This document shows positions 1 to 9,809 of a stretch of 64,000 bases of DNA, one piece after another (position 1 is the stretch's first letter; every line of letters begins with the position of its first letter). A program made the position numbers and the translations under genes. The stretch comes from Pseudomonadota bacterium. GTDB lineage: Bacteria > Pseudomonadota > Gammaproteobacteria > Burkholderiales > Burkholderiaceae_C. The notes under the pieces are model-generated. The model did not search any database. It saw only the letters and a list, made by a program, of their open reading frames with translations, and was not told the DNA's origin. Location of the stretch: positions 186,001 to 250,000 of the forward strand of contig JAFEEG010000019.1 of the NCBI GenBank assembly GCA_018241225.1, in the 5' to 3' direction.

Positions 1-2343
1 GTGTCCAGCGACATCGACCTGATCTACGTGTTCGACCAGGCCGGCGAAACGGCCGGCAACGAGCACCGCATGAACCGCGTCTCCAACCAGGAGTACTTTG
101 CCGCGGTGGTCAAGCGCATCTATGCGCTGGTGGGCGACGTGACCGAGCACGGCTTCGTGTTCCGCGTCGACCTGGCACTGCGGCCCAACGGCAACTCGGG
201 CCCGCCGGTGGTGTCGCTCGATGCACTGGAAGAGTATTTGCAGGTGCAGGGGCGCGAGTGGGAGCGCTTTGCCTGGCTCAAGAGCCGCATCGTGGCCCCG
301 CGCGATGCCGTGAAAGACCCTTCCGCCCAGGGCTTGCGGCAGGTGGTGCTGCCCTTCGTGTTCCGCCGCTACCTCGATTACAGCGTGTTCGATTCGCTGC
401 GTACGCTGCACCAGCAGATCCGCGACCAGGCGGCGCGCCGCAGTGCCGGGCGGCCCGAGCGCGCCAACGACGTGAAGCTCTCGCGGGGCGGCATCCGCGA
501 GATCGAGTTCACCGTGCAGCTGCTGCAGGTGGTGCGCGGCGGCCAGTTCCCCGAGCTGCGCACCCGCCCCACGCTCGACGCCCTGCAGCGCCTGGCTGCT
601 GCCGGCCTCATGCCGCAAGCCACGGCCGACGCGCTGGCCGCGGCCTACGTCTTCCTGCGCAGGGTCGAGCACCGCATCCAGTACCTGGACGACCAGCAGA
701 CACATGTGCTGCCGGTGAGCGATGAAGACCAGCACTGGATCTCCGCCGCGCTGGGCTACATGGACTGCTGCGACTTCCTCAGCCAGCTGGACACGCACCG
801 CGAGTTCGTTGCGCAGGAGTTCGACAAGCTGCTGGGCGGCAACGAGAAGACGAACGGCAAGTGCAACGGCAAGCGCTGCAGCACCAACGGCAAGCAGGTC
901 GCGCCTACGCCGCAAGACCTGTCCGAGTTGGTGGACGAGCTGCCACCCGCCTTTGGCGAACGCGTACGCCAATGGTGCGACAGCCCGCGGGTGCTGGCCA
1001 TGCGCGACGAAGCCCAGGCACGCCTGCGCCAGCTGGTGCGCCGCACTGGCCAGTGGCTGGGCTCCGAACCCGATGGCGATGCCGCGGGGCAGACGCCCAA
1101 CCATGTGGATGCCGCGCTGCGCTGGGCCGACTGGATCGAGCCGCTGTTCCGCCGCGAGAGCTACCTGGCGCTGCTGGTCGAGCGGCCTGCGGTGCAAGAG
1201 CGCCTGCTGCGCATACTGGGTGCGGCCAAGTGGCCGGCGCGCTATCTCATGAAGCACCCGGGCGTGATCGACGAGCTGGCGAGCAACCAGATGCTGACCA
1301 GCCGCTTCAGCGCCGCCGAGTTCGAAGTCGAACTGGAGCAGCGCCGCTCGGCCCTGCACAGCACCGGCGAGGCCGACGAGGAAGAGCAGCTCAACATCCT
1401 GCGCCGCGCGCACCATGCCGAGATGTTCCGCACGCTGGCGCGCGACGTCGAGGGCCGCATCACCGTGGAAGAAGTGGCCGACGACCTGAGCGCGCTGGCC
1501 GATGCCACCCTGCGCACCACGGCGCGCTGGTGCTGGGAGCACGTGCGCAACCGCCATCGCGAGTCGCCGCAGTTCGCCATCATTGGCTACGGCAAGCTGG
1601 GCGGCAAGGAGCTGGGCTACGGCAGCGACCTGGACATCGTGTTCGTCTACGACGACGAAGACGATCGCGCCGCCGAGGTCTATGCGGCCTATGTGCGCAA
1701 GTTGATCAATTGGCTCACGGTCAAGCTGCGCGAGGGCGACCTGTTCGAGATCGACACCGCGCTACGTCCCAACGGCAACTCGGGCCTGCTCACCACCAGC
1801 TTCGAGGCCTACGAAAAGTACCAGCTGGGCCGAGGCAGCAACACCGCCTGGACCTGGGAGCACCAGGCCATGACGCGTGCGCGCTTCGTTCTCGGTGCGC
1901 CCGAATTGGGCGAACGCTTCGACAAGGTGCGCGAGGCCGTCATTACCGCGCCGCGCGACGTCGCGTCGCTCAAGGCCGAGATCGTGGCTATGCGCGAGAA
2001 GGTGCGCGCGGCCCATCCGGTCAAGCCCGACCGCTTCGACGTCAAGCACAGCACGGGCGGCATGGTGGATGCCGAGTTCGCGGTGCAGTTCCTGGTGCTG
2101 TCCGAATCGGCCCGGCACCCCGAACTCATTCCCAACGTGGGCAACATCGCCCTGCTCTTGCGCGCCGAGCAGGCCGGCTTGCTGCCGGCGGGCGTGGGCC
2201 AGCGGGCGGGTGCAGCCTACCGCGAACTGCGGCGCCTGCAGCACCGGCTGCGGCTCAATGAAGAGTCGACCCAGCTGCCCCTGAGCACGCTGGTCAGCGA
2301 GCGCGAAGCCATGCTCGCCCTGTGGAAGGCGGTGTTTGGCTGA
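1..2343 (+). CDS. glnE: Bifunctional glutamine synthetase adenylyltransferase/deadenylyltransferase (5' end cut by the window)
   Basis: GlnE adds or removes AMP on glutamine synthetase in response to PII and so sets nitrogen assimilation in the cytoplasm. The visible 780 residues contain both nucleotidyltransferase cores. The first (SDIDLIYVF) sits right at the window edge and belongs to the N-terminal half; the second (GYGSDLDIVFVYDDE) is near residue 540. Each is followed by the family's RPNGNSG motif (near residues 61 and 590). A full protein is about 900-950 residues, so roughly the first 130-150 lie upstream of the window, and the GTG at base 1 is not the true start. The 3' end overlaps the next gene by 8 bases. 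Confidence 0.96.
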   Translation: MSSDIDLIYVFDQAGETAGNEHRMNRVSNQEYFAAVVKRIYALVGDVTEHGFVFRVDLALRPNGNSGPPVVSLDALEEYLQVQGREWERFAWLKSRIVAPRDAVKDPSAQGLRQVVLPFVFRRYLDYSVFDSLRTLHQQIRDQAARRSAGRPERANDVKLSRGGIREIEFTVQLLQVVRGGQFPELRTRPTLDALQRLAAAGLMPQATADALAAAYVFLRRVEHRIQYLDDQQTHVLPVSDEDQHWISAALGYMDCCDFLSQLDTHREFVAQEFDKLLGGNEKTNGKCNGKRCSTNGKQVAPTPQDLSELVDELPPAFGERVRQWCDSPRVLAMRDEAQARLRQLVRRTGQWLGSEPDGDAAGQTPNHVDAALRWADWIEPLFRRESYLALLVERPAVQERLLRILGAAKWPARYLMKHPGVIDELASNQMLTSRFSAAEFEVELEQRRSALHSTGEADEEEQLNILRRAHHAEMFRTLARDVEGRITVEEVADDLSALADATLRTTARWCWEHVRNRHRESPQFAIIGYGKLGGKELGYGSDLDIVFVYDDEDDRAAEVYAAYVRKLINWLTVKLREGDLFEIDTALRPNGNSGLLTTSFEAYEKYQLGRGSNTAWTWEHQAMTRARFVLGAPELGERFDKVREAVITAPRDVASLKAEIVAMREKVRAAHPVKPDRFDVKHSTGGMVDAEFAVQFLVLSESARHPELIPNVGNIALLLRAEQAGLLPAGVGQRAGAAYRELRRLQHRLRLNEESTQLPLSTLVSEREAMLALWKAVFG

Positions 2344-3415
2344 GGCGCTGCACCCCGACAGCGGTTCGTCCAACCTGCGCGCCGCCAGGTTCGACGCTGC
2401 GGCGGGGTTCGCGCTGACGGTTGCATTGGGCTTGCTGCTGGCTGGCTGCGCCAGCGGTCCGCGTGGTGGGCGCGACAGCGGCCCCGCGCAAGCACCGGCC
2501 GACCTTTCGCAGGTGCAGGACGCGCAGCCGCGGGTAGAGAACATCCGCAGCAGCGGGGGCACCGCCAAGCCCTACACCGTGCTGGGCCGCAGCTACGTGC
2601 CCATCACCGACGACCAGCCTTTTCGCGAAAGCGGCCTGGCCTCCTGGTACGGCACCAAGTTCCATGCGGGTGCCACCGCCAGCGGCGAGCCCTACGACAT
2701 GTACGCCATGACGGCGGCGCACAAGACCCTGCCGCTGCCCAGCTACGTGCGCGTGCGCAACCCCGCCAATGGCCGCGAGGCCATCGTCCGCGTGAACGAC
2801 CGCGGGCCTTTTCACGACGGCCGCATCATCGATCTGAGCTACGCGGCAGCCTACAAGCTCGACCTGCTGCGCGGCGTGGCGCCGGTGGAGATCGAGCGCC
2901 TGACCAACGACGAAATCCGCGCCGGCACCTGGCAGCGCAATGGCTCGCAGGACAGCGCTTTCGCCGTCGCGCCTCGACCGTTGCTGCCTGCGCAGCCGCA
3001 ACAGCGGCCGGTCGACGCCGGCAGTGTTGCGGTGCCCGCCGCCATGGTGGCATCTGCCGTAGCCACCGCGCCGGTAGTGGCTGCTGCGCAACCCGAGGGC
3101 ACGCCGCTGCCCGCGCTTGCACCGCTCACGCCTGCTGCGACGCCCGAGGCTTCGACGGCGCCAGTCGGCGACCTCCCCAGCGCCGGCTTCTGGGTGCAGT
3201 TGGGCGCCTTCAGCCAGGCCGGTGGCGCCAGCGGCCTGCGCGATCAGGCCGCGCACGGTCTGCCTGGGCTGGGGCCGCAGCTCAAGGTGTTCAACGAGCG
3301 CGGGCTGTACCGCGTGCAGGCCGGGCCTTTTGCATCGCGCGACGCGGCGCAGGGCACGGCCGAACAGTTGCGCGCCAGCCTGCAGCTCTCGCCGATGGTG
3401 CTGGAGCGGCGCTAG
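2336..3415 (+). CDS. rlpA: RlpA-family septal ring lytic transglycosylase, lipoprotein with SPOR domain
   Basis: RlpA proteins are outer-membrane lipoproteins that cleave denuded glycan strands at the septum. The 359-residue product has a hydrophobic signal ending in a lipobox (LLAGC, Cys38). A double-psi beta-barrel follows (about 102-185) with the motif pieces SWYG, GEPYDMYAMTAAH and VNDRGPF, which carry the Glu, His and Asp known to matter in the family. After an Ala/Pro-rich linker comes a C-terminal SPOR domain (about 284-357, GFWVQLGAF) that binds septal glycan. The start is a TTG overlapping the glnE stop, chosen because it gives a short n-region before the signal segment. Translational coupling to glnE is inferred from the overlap. 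Confidence 0.9.
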   Translation: MAEALHPDSGSSNLRAARFDAAAGFALTVALGLLLAGCASGPRGGRDSGPAQAPADLSQVQDAQPRVENIRSSGGTAKPYTVLGRSYVPITDDQPFRESGLASWYGTKFHAGATASGEPYDMYAMTAAHKTLPLPSYVRVRNPANGREAIVRVNDRGPFHDGRIIDLSYAAAYKLDLLRGVAPVEIERLTNDEIRAGTWQRNGSQDSAFAVAPRPLLPAQPQQRPVDAGSVAVPAAMVASAVATAPVVAAAQPEGTPLPALAPLTPAATPEASTAPVGDLPSAGFWVQLGAFSQAGGASGLRDQAAHGLPGLGPQLKVFNERGLYRVQAGPFASRDAAQGTAEQLRASLQLSPMVLERR

Positions 3416-3419
3416 CGGC

Positions 3420-3905
3420 TCAAGCGGGCTGCAGCGCCTTGGGCAGCACGGGCATTCGAATGCCCACGCCCATGCGGTTCCAGGCATTCATCATCGCCAC
3501 CACCAGGGTCAGCTCGGCGATCTCGCGATCGTCGAAGTGCGCACGCAGTGGCTCGAAGGCGGCATCGGGCGCGTGGGTGTGCGCCACCTGCGTGAGGCTC
3601 TCGGCCCACTGCAAGGCAGCGCGCTCGCGTGCATCGAACAGGCTCACTTCATGCCAGGTCACCAGGCTGTTGATGCGTTGCAGGTCTTCGCCCACCTTGA
3701 GCAGGTCGCGCGCATGCTTGTCCACGCAGTAGGCGCAGCCGTTGATCTGCGAGACGCGCAGCTGCACCAGGTCGATGAGGCGCGTGCCAAGCGTGGAGTC
3801 CGCGAGCGCGGCCGCGACGCCGCCCATGGCCTTGTAGGCCTGCGGGGCCAGCTGGTGCCAGGGAAGGCGCGCCTTCGTATTGTTGCTGATTTCGTTGGTG
3901 GTCAT
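3420..3905 (-). CDS. Carboxymuconolactone decarboxylase (AhpD-like) family protein
   Basis: A 161-residue AhpD-like protein with the peroxidase-type motif CAYCVDKH (Cys57, Cys60, His64). Such proteins act as small disulfide-based alkylhydroperoxidases or lyases; the substrate here is unknown. It lies directly downstream of an ECF41 sigma factor on the same strand. That is the known arrangement for this sigma group, whose target is typically a neighbouring carboxymuconolactone decarboxylase, oxidoreductase or epimerase. It has its own ECF41-like promoter 33 bases upstream of the ATG. A ribosome binding site (AGGA) precedes the start. Confidence 0.9.
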   Translation of the reverse strand: MTTNEISNNTKARLPWHQLAPQAYKAMGGVAAALADSTLGTRLIDLVQLRVSQINGCAYCVDKHARDLLKVGEDLQRINSLVTWHEVSLFDARERAALQWAESLTQVAHTHAPDAAFEPLRAHFDDREIAELTLVVAMMNAWNRMGVGIRMPVLPKALQPA

Positions 3906-3938
3906 GGTGGATGTCCTTTTGTTGAGCTACATCCACAA

Positions 3939-3966
3939 GACGGCCCGGCGGCCCGGGGTTGTGACA
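3939..3966 (-). promoter_or_regulatory. ECF41-type promoter for the AhpD-like gene
   Basis: Read on the minus strand: TGTCACA (3960-3966), 17-base spacer, CGTC (3939-3942), then the ATG at 3905. This matches the published ECF41 consensus (TGTCACA, about 16 bases, CGTC) except for one extra spacer base. It lies in the 71-base gap downstream of the sigma gene's stop. The wider context (GGCTGTCACAA ... CGTCTTG) is shared with the site in front of the sigma gene. Confidence 0.78.
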
Positions 3967-3976
3967 GCCGGTTGGC

Positions 3977-4846
3977 TCAGATCGTCCGCACGCGCAGCAG
4001 CTTGTCGGGGTTGCGTTGCGAATGGATGCGCAGGATGTGCTGGCCGTCCGTCTCGAAGGACTGCACCGATTCAAGCTCGCCATCGACGTAGCGCAGCAGG
4101 CCCGGTACTCCGTTGACCTCGGCCAGAACCATCTGCAGCGACCCGCGGGCCCGCCGCGTCACCGCGTAGTACAAGTGAGCCAGCCGGTCGCGCCCGCACA
4201 GCACCTTGCCGAAACTGGGCACCTTGCCGCCACCGTCGCCCACCAGTTCGACATGCTCGGCCAACAGTGCCTTGATCTGCTGCAGGTCGCCTTTCATTGC
4301 CGCCTGCGCGAAGCCTTGCAGCAAGCGCTCGTGCGTGGCGCGGTCGACCGCAAAGCGCGGGCGCTCGTCGCGCAGCTGCGCCTTTGCGCGATGCACCAGT
4401 TGCCGACACGCGGCTTCGCTCTTGCCCAGAACGCGGGCGACTTCGTCGTACTCCGCATCGAACACCTCGCGCAGCAGGAAGGCGGCGCGTGCCTCGGGCG
4501 TGAGCCGCTCCATGAGGGCGAGAAAAGCGACGGAGAGGTTGTCGGCGCGTTCGAGCAGTTGCTCGGGCGACGCGGGCGCATCGCTCACCAGGGGCTCGGG
4601 CAGCCACGTGCCCACATAGTGCTCTCGCCGCACCTTGGCCGCGCGAAGACGATCGATGGAAAGACGCGTGACCACCGAAACCAGCCAGGCCTCGGCGCTC
4701 TGCACCGCGTCCTTGGCGGCTTCGTGCCAGCGCAGCCAGGCGTCCTGCACCACCTCTTCCGCCTCGGCCACGGAGCCGAGCATGCGGTAGGCAATGCCCA
4801 TCAGGCGCGGGCGAAGACTGTCGAAGGTTTGGGTAGCGGCGTCCAT
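3977..4846 (-). CDS. ECF41-family RNA polymerase sigma factor with SnoaL-like C-terminal domain (SigJ-like)
   Basis: A 289-residue extracytoplasmic-function sigma factor. Sigma region 2 spans about 8-70 (RLMGIAYRMLGSVAEAEEVVQD) and region 4 about 105-160. A C-terminal SnoaL-like extension follows. The three ECF41 signatures are all present: WLPEP in the inter-domain linker (81-85), DGGGK (about 204-208) and NPDKL (about 279-283). In this group the C-terminal extension replaces an anti-sigma factor and tunes activity. The open frame extends further upstream, but homology starts at this ATG and the promoter lies only 8 bases before it, so longer starts are rejected. Its predicted target, the AhpD-like gene, is immediately downstream. 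Confidence 0.93.
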   Translation of the reverse strand: MDAATQTFDSLRPRLMGIAYRMLGSVAEAEEVVQDAWLRWHEAAKDAVQSAEAWLVSVVTRLSIDRLRAAKVRREHYVGTWLPEPLVSDAPASPEQLLERADNLSVAFLALMERLTPEARAAFLLREVFDAEYDEVARVLGKSEAACRQLVHRAKAQLRDERPRFAVDRATHERLLQGFAQAAMKGDLQQIKALLAEHVELVGDGGGKVPSFGKVLCGRDRLAHLYYAVTRRARGSLQMVLAEVNGVPGLLRYVDGELESVQSFETDGQHILRIHSQRNPDKLLRVRTI

Positions 4847-4854
4847 GCGTGCAA

Positions 4855-4881
4855 GACGTTTGCAGGTGCCGCGTTGTGACA
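4855..4881 (-). promoter_or_regulatory. ECF41-type autoregulatory promoter of the sigma gene
   Basis: On the minus strand TGTCACA (4875-4881), a 16-base spacer and CGTC (4855-4858) match the ECF41 consensus exactly. The ATG at 4846 is only 8 bases past CGTC, so the transcript would be leaderless or nearly so. Autoregulation is inferred from the motif. Confidence 0.82.
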
Positions 4882-4903
4882 GCCGGCGAGCGCGCTCGCC
4901 GGC
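4882..4903. repeat. Perfect 22-bp palindrome between the ferritin-like gene and the sigma promoter
   Basis: Two abutting 11-base arms (GCCGGCGAGCG / CGCTCGCCGGC) start one base beyond the -35 element of the sigma promoter and end 8 bases before the stop of the ferritin-like gene. It could be a stem without T-tract ending that gene, or an operator. The sequence alone does not decide. Confidence 0.6.
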
Positions 4904-4911
4904 CCGGGCAA

Positions 4912-5769
4912 TCAGGCGCCTTGGTAGACGGCCTTGGGCGCCAGCGTGGCGGCCAACTCCTTGCGGTAGCGGTTGAGCTCCTGCACCGTCTTGAAGCTGC
5001 GGTTCATCAGCAGGCTCAGGTTGTGCAGGATGCGTTCGCCGACCTTGCCTTCCCAGACGGCATCGAACTTGATCTGCTTGTCCAGCCAGTGCTCGAGCCA
5101 GTTGGGGTCGGGCATGCGGCTCTGGATGGTGTCGTTGGGGAACAGCGCCTTGTTCACGTGCAGGTTGGTCGGGTGCAGTGCCTGGGCCGTGCGGCGCGCG
5201 CTGGCCATGAGCACGCCCACCTTGGTGAAGGCGCCGCGCGCGTCGTCGCCGAACTTTTCCAGCGCGCGCTTCATGTAGCGCAGGTAGGCGCCGCCGTGGC
5301 GGGCTTCGTCCTGGCTGAGCGTGGTGTAGATGTGCTTGATGACCGGCTCGGTGTGCCATTCGGCGGCGCGGCGGTACCAGTGGTTCAGGCGGATCTCGCC
5401 GCAGAAATGCAGCATGAGCGTTTCCAGCGGCGGGGCCGGATCGAAGTCGAAGCGCACTTCATGCAGCTCCTGCTCGGTGGGCGCATGCCGGGGCGCGAAA
5501 CGCTTGAGGTATTCCATCAGCACCAGCGAGTGCTTTTGCTCCTCGAAGAACCAGATGGACATGAAAGCGGAAAAATCGCTGTCGTGCCGGTTGTCGCGCA
5601 GGAACATCTCGGTGGCCGGCAGCGCCGCCCACTCGGTGATGGCGTTCATCTTGATGGTTTGGGCCTGCTCGTCGGTCAGGCGGCTGGCGTCGAAGGACTG
5701 CCAGGGGATATCCCGATCCATGTCCCAACGGACGGATTCGAGTTGCCTGAAGAGTTCCGGATACAGCAT
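4912..5769 (-). CDS. Ferritin-like di-iron protein (acyl-ACP-desaturase-like fold)
   Basis: A 285-residue, probably soluble four-helix-bundle protein with two di-iron motifs: EExxH in FFEEQKH (Glu76/77, His80) and DExxH in LSQDEARHG (Asp154, Glu155, His158). Additional candidate ligands are Glu47 (AITEW) and Glu125 (CGEIRLNHW). This pattern is shared by acyl-ACP desaturases and related ferritin-like oxidases. It lies just upstream of the ECF41 gene on the same strand, separated by a palindrome, so it is probably a separate unit. Substrate unknown; a role in iron or lipid oxidation chemistry is only inference. Confidence 0.75.
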   Translation of the reverse strand: MLYPELFRQLESVRWDMDRDIPWQSFDASRLTDEQAQTIKMNAITEWAALPATEMFLRDNRHDSDFSAFMSIWFFEEQKHSLVLMEYLKRFAPRHAPTEQELHEVRFDFDPAPPLETLMLHFCGEIRLNHWYRRAAEWHTEPVIKHIYTTLSQDEARHGGAYLRYMKRALEKFGDDARGAFTKVGVLMASARRTAQALHPTNLHVNKALFPNDTIQSRMPDPNWLEHWLDKQIKFDAVWEGKVGERILHNLSLLMNRSFKTVQELNRYRKELAATLAPKAVYQGA

Positions 5770-5863
5770 TTTGGGTCTTTCGTAAGCTAACGGATTTTAA
5801 ACTGCCGCAATCTGCCTTTCTGAAGGCTTTCCAATCGAATTTGCTTCCCGTTGGAGATTTGCC

Positions 5864-6478
5864 ATGCCAAGCCCATTCCGACTGCCCGCCGTCGCCGCTG
5901 CCGCGGCCGTGCTGACCCTGGCCGGTACCGCCCAGGGCCAGGCGGCAGCGCCGACCCCAGCCACTGCCAGCGCCACCGAGTACCCGGCAAGCTGCCCTGC
6001 CCTGCTGCGCCAGAGCTTCGACCGGCTGCAGGACGAAAAGCCGCAGTCACTGTGCCAATACAGCGGCAAGGTCCTGCTGGTGGTGAACACCGCGAGCTTT
6101 TGCGGCTTCACCCGCCAGTACGAGGGCCTGGAAGCCCTGGACAAGAAATATCGCGCCGAAGGCCTGGTGGTGCTGGGCTTTCCGTCCAACGACTTCGCCC
6201 AGGAAACAGGCAGCAACAAGGATGTGGCGGACTTTTGCGAGAACACCTTCGGCGTGAAATTTCCGATGTTCGTCAAATCCGCCGTTCGCGGCAGCGACGC
6301 CAATCCGCTGTTCAAGGAACTGGCCCGCCAGACCGGCACCACGCCCAAGTGGAACTTCTATAAATACCTGGTGGGCCGCGACGGCAAGGTGGTGGCAGCC
6401 TATTCGAGCCTGACCGAACCGGACGACCGGAAACTGCTCGGCGCGCTGCAAAAGGAACTGGCTCAGCGTACCAATTGA
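5864..6478 (+). CDS. Periplasmic glutathione peroxidase
   Basis: A 204-residue thiol peroxidase with an N-terminal signal peptide (about 1-26, ending in an Ala-rich segment), so it is probably exported. The peroxidatic cysteine lies in NTASFCGFTRQYEGLEAL (Cys80). The later GPx motifs WNFYKYLV and a modified FPSNDFAQETG are present. In the usual FPCNQFG motif the Gln is part of the catalytic tetrad; here that position is Asp, as in some exported relatives. A GGAGA ribosome binding site precedes the ATG. The gene diverges from the ferritin-like gene across 94 bases. Confidence 0.9.
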   Translation: MPSPFRLPAVAAAAAVLTLAGTAQGQAAAPTPATASATEYPASCPALLRQSFDRLQDEKPQSLCQYSGKVLLVVNTASFCGFTRQYEGLEALDKKYRAEGLVVLGFPSNDFAQETGSNKDVADFCENTFGVKFPMFVKSAVRGSDANPLFKELARQTGTTPKWNFYKYLVGRDGKVVAAYSSLTEPDDRKLLGALQKELAQRTN

Positions 6479-6746
6479 AGCATTCAGGAACGATCCGTTC
6501 CCGTCTGACATTTCGGTAGCATTTCCTTACCACGCAAGCGGGAACCGTCAAAAGATTGCTGCCTCATACTGTGCAAGCAGCCTCGCTGCGACGGTTTTCG
6601 TGCCGCGAAGTCTTCCGGAGCATCTACGCGTCCGGTCGGAATCCTGAAGCGACTCTTCTCCTCCTCCCTCCCTCCCTCCTTCGTTTCGGGGCGCTTCGCG
6701 GCACTCTTGTATTGGTGGCTTGGCCACCCACATGAAACAAGAAAAA
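6479..6746. other. Intergenic region with no recognisable gene
   Basis: Between the peroxidase stop and the terminator hairpin there is no ORF with coding character. A pyrimidine-rich run (CTCCTCCTCC plus repeats of CCCT, about 6656-6683) is the only low-complexity feature. I see no RNA gene or repeat here. Confidence 0.6.
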
Positions 6747-6772
6747 GAAAAGGCGCCCAAGGGCGCCTTTTT
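6747..6772. terminator. Bidirectional intrinsic terminator between gpx and GST genes
   Basis: Stem GGCGCCC (6752-6758), AA loop, GGGCGCC (6761-6767), flanked by A-rich sequence on the left and TTTTT on the right, so it can end transcription from both convergent genes. Confidence 0.85.
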
Positions 6773-6790
6773 CATTGGAGCCGCGGCCGC

Positions 6791-7405
6791 TCAGGCCGGC
6801 TGGGTGTCGGCAAAGCTGGGGCGCTGCAAGAGCTTTTCATGCAGGCGGTCCAGGTTGGCGAACTCGACTCGCCAGTCGATTTCCGGAAAACGGAAGCTCA
6901 CCCAGCCCAGGGCGCAACCCACGGCGATGTCCGACAGGCTCAGGTGGATGCCGCTGCAAAAGGGCTTGTCGCCCAGGCCCTTGGACATGGCGGCAATGCC
7001 GCCCAGGACCTTGGCGCGCTGGCGATCCATCCAGGCACTGCTGCGCTCGCCATCGCCCCGCTTGGGCCAGGTGGCCTCCAGCCGCCAGAGAACGCCTGCG
7101 TCCATCACCCCGTCGGCCAGCGCTTCCCAGGTCTTGACCTCGGCGCGCTCGCGCCCCTGCGAGGGAATGAGCTTGCCTACCGGCGACAGCGTGTCGAGGT
7201 ATTCGACGATGACGCGCGAATCGAACATGGCTTCGCTGCCCTCCATGATCAGGCAAGGCACCTTGCCCAGCGGATTGGAGTGGCTGATGGTGGTGTCGTC
7301 GGCCCAGACGTTTTCCTGGACGAACTGGTAGTCCAGGCGCTTTTCGGCCATGACGACTCGGACCTTGCGTACGTACGGGCTGGCGGCGGATCCGATCAAT
7401 TTCAT
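6791..7405 (-). CDS. Glutathione S-transferase family protein
   Basis: A 204-residue cytosolic GST. The N-terminal thioredoxin-like domain (1-80) opens MKLIGSAASPYVRKVRVVMAEK. It has the cis-Pro motif NPLGKVPCL, and the glutathione-binding stretch reads MFDSRVIVEYLD instead of the usual ES.AI form. The rest is the helical domain, with SLSDIAVGCALGW matching the N-capping box. A strong purine-rich ribosome binding site precedes the ATG. It shares a 98-base divergent promoter region with purB. Substrate unknown. Confidence 0.9.
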   Translation of the reverse strand: MKLIGSAASPYVRKVRVVMAEKRLDYQFVQENVWADDTTISHSNPLGKVPCLIMEGSEAMFDSRVIVEYLDTLSPVGKLIPSQGRERAEVKTWEALADGVMDAGVLWRLEATWPKRGDGERSSAWMDRQRAKVLGGIAAMSKGLGDKPFCSGIHLSLSDIAVGCALGWVSFRFPEIDWRVEFANLDRLHEKLLQRPSFADTQPA

Positions 7406-7494
7406 GCGTTCTCTCTTCTCTCCGGGACGTCTCGTTGACGGTCTTTAGCGCTTTGATTCTAGGTGGAACGCCCGATACATAAGCCGCAACTTAA

Positions 7495-8895
<1,401 letters not shown>

Positions 8896-8911
8896 GGCGC
8901 CCGAACCGCAC

Positions 8912-9472
8912 ATGGCACTCAAGTCCACGGTCTTCAAAGCCAGTCTCGCCGTCGCCGACATCGACCACGGCTACTACGCCGACCACGCACTGACCCTCGC
9001 GCGCCACCCCAGCGAAACCGACGAACGGATGATGCTGAGGCTGGTGGCGCTGGCCCTGAACGCGCACAAGCTGCAGGACGTGTGCGCGGGCGACGGCACG
9101 CTGGGCTTCGGGGCGGGCCTGTCCAACCCCGACGATCCCGACGTGTTCCTGCGCGACTTCACCGGCCGCATGCGCGTGTGGATCGAAGTCGGCCAGCCCG
9201 AGGAAAAGCCGCTGACCAAAGCCTGCGCGAAGGCCGACGAGGTGCTGCTGTATACGTACGGGCACGCCGCCGAGGTCTGGTGGCGCGGCATCGAGAACAA
9301 GGTCAGCCGCCTTGGCAACCTTCATGTGTATCGCGTGCCGGCCGCCACGGCGCAGGAGCTGGCCGCATGCGCCCAGCGCAGCATGCAACTGCAGGCCACG
9401 ATCCAGGAAGGCGTGCTGATGCTGGGCGATGCGTCGCGCAGCATCGACATCGAGCCGCTGCGCTGGAAGTAG
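8912..9472 (+). CDS. yaeQ: YaeQ family protein
   Basis: A 186-residue YaeQ protein of PD-(D/E)XK nuclease-like fold and unknown cellular role. It opens with ALKSTVFKASLAVADIDHGYYADH, the family hallmark, and keeps the conserved ERMM and WIEVGQPEEKPLTKAC core. It is full length and lies 16 bases after purB on the same strand, so it is probably cotranscribed. No membrane segment or signal peptide. Confidence 0.93.
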   Translation: MALKSTVFKASLAVADIDHGYYADHALTLARHPSETDERMMLRLVALALNAHKLQDVCAGDGTLGFGAGLSNPDDPDVFLRDFTGRMRVWIEVGQPEEKPLTKACAKADEVLLYTYGHAAEVWWRGIENKVSRLGNLHVYRVPAATAQELAACAQRSMQLQATIQEGVLMLGDASRSIDIEPLRWK

Positions 9473-9482
9473 CCGAACCTCT

Positions 9483-9791
9483 TCAGCCCGTCGGCATCAT
9501 GGCGCCGCAGCGCCAGCATTGCTCGAAGCCGCCCTCCACCAGCTCGCCGCACACGCAGTGCCAGCGGTGCTGGGCGGGCTGGCGCAGTTCTGCCAGCAGT
9601 TGCTCGGCACGCTGAAACTGCTCGTCCTCCTCTTCCACCCAGATCTCGGGCAGGCACTGGTCGGGCGGCAACTGCCCCGCCGCCGCCGCCAGGAATTCGC
9701 GCTGGACCGAGGCGCTGACGCCCTGCGCCCGCAAAGCATCCGCCCACAGCGTGGCAATGGCCAGGTTGGGTGCTTGGGCGAGACGCCGCAT
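9483..9791 (-). CDS. DUF2007-like small protein with C-terminal zinc ribbon
   Basis: A 102-residue protein. The first ~65 residues resemble the DUF2007 putative signal-transducing domain (LWADALRAQGVSASVQ ... PEIWVEEEDEQFQRAEQLL). The tail carries two Cys pairs, CVC and CWRC (about 80-95), suggesting a small zinc ribbon. It lies 18 bases downstream of the next gene on the same strand, so they are likely an operon; GGAAGAGGG serves as ribosome binding site. Function unknown. It converges with yaeQ. Confidence 0.75.
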   Translation of the reverse strand: MRRLAQAPNLAIATLWADALRAQGVSASVQREFLAAAAGQLPPDQCLPEIWVEEEDEQFQRAEQLLAELRQPAQHRWHCVCGELVEGGFEQCWRCGAMMPTG

Positions 9792-9809
9792 CGTGTGCGC
9801 CCTCTTCCT

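Noticed and set aside
3977-5359. 460-residue open frame covering the sigma factor and part of the ferritin-like gene
   Set aside because: Only the last 289 residues match the sigma family; the ECF41 promoter and the antisense-frame overlap with the ferritin-like gene exclude the longer start.
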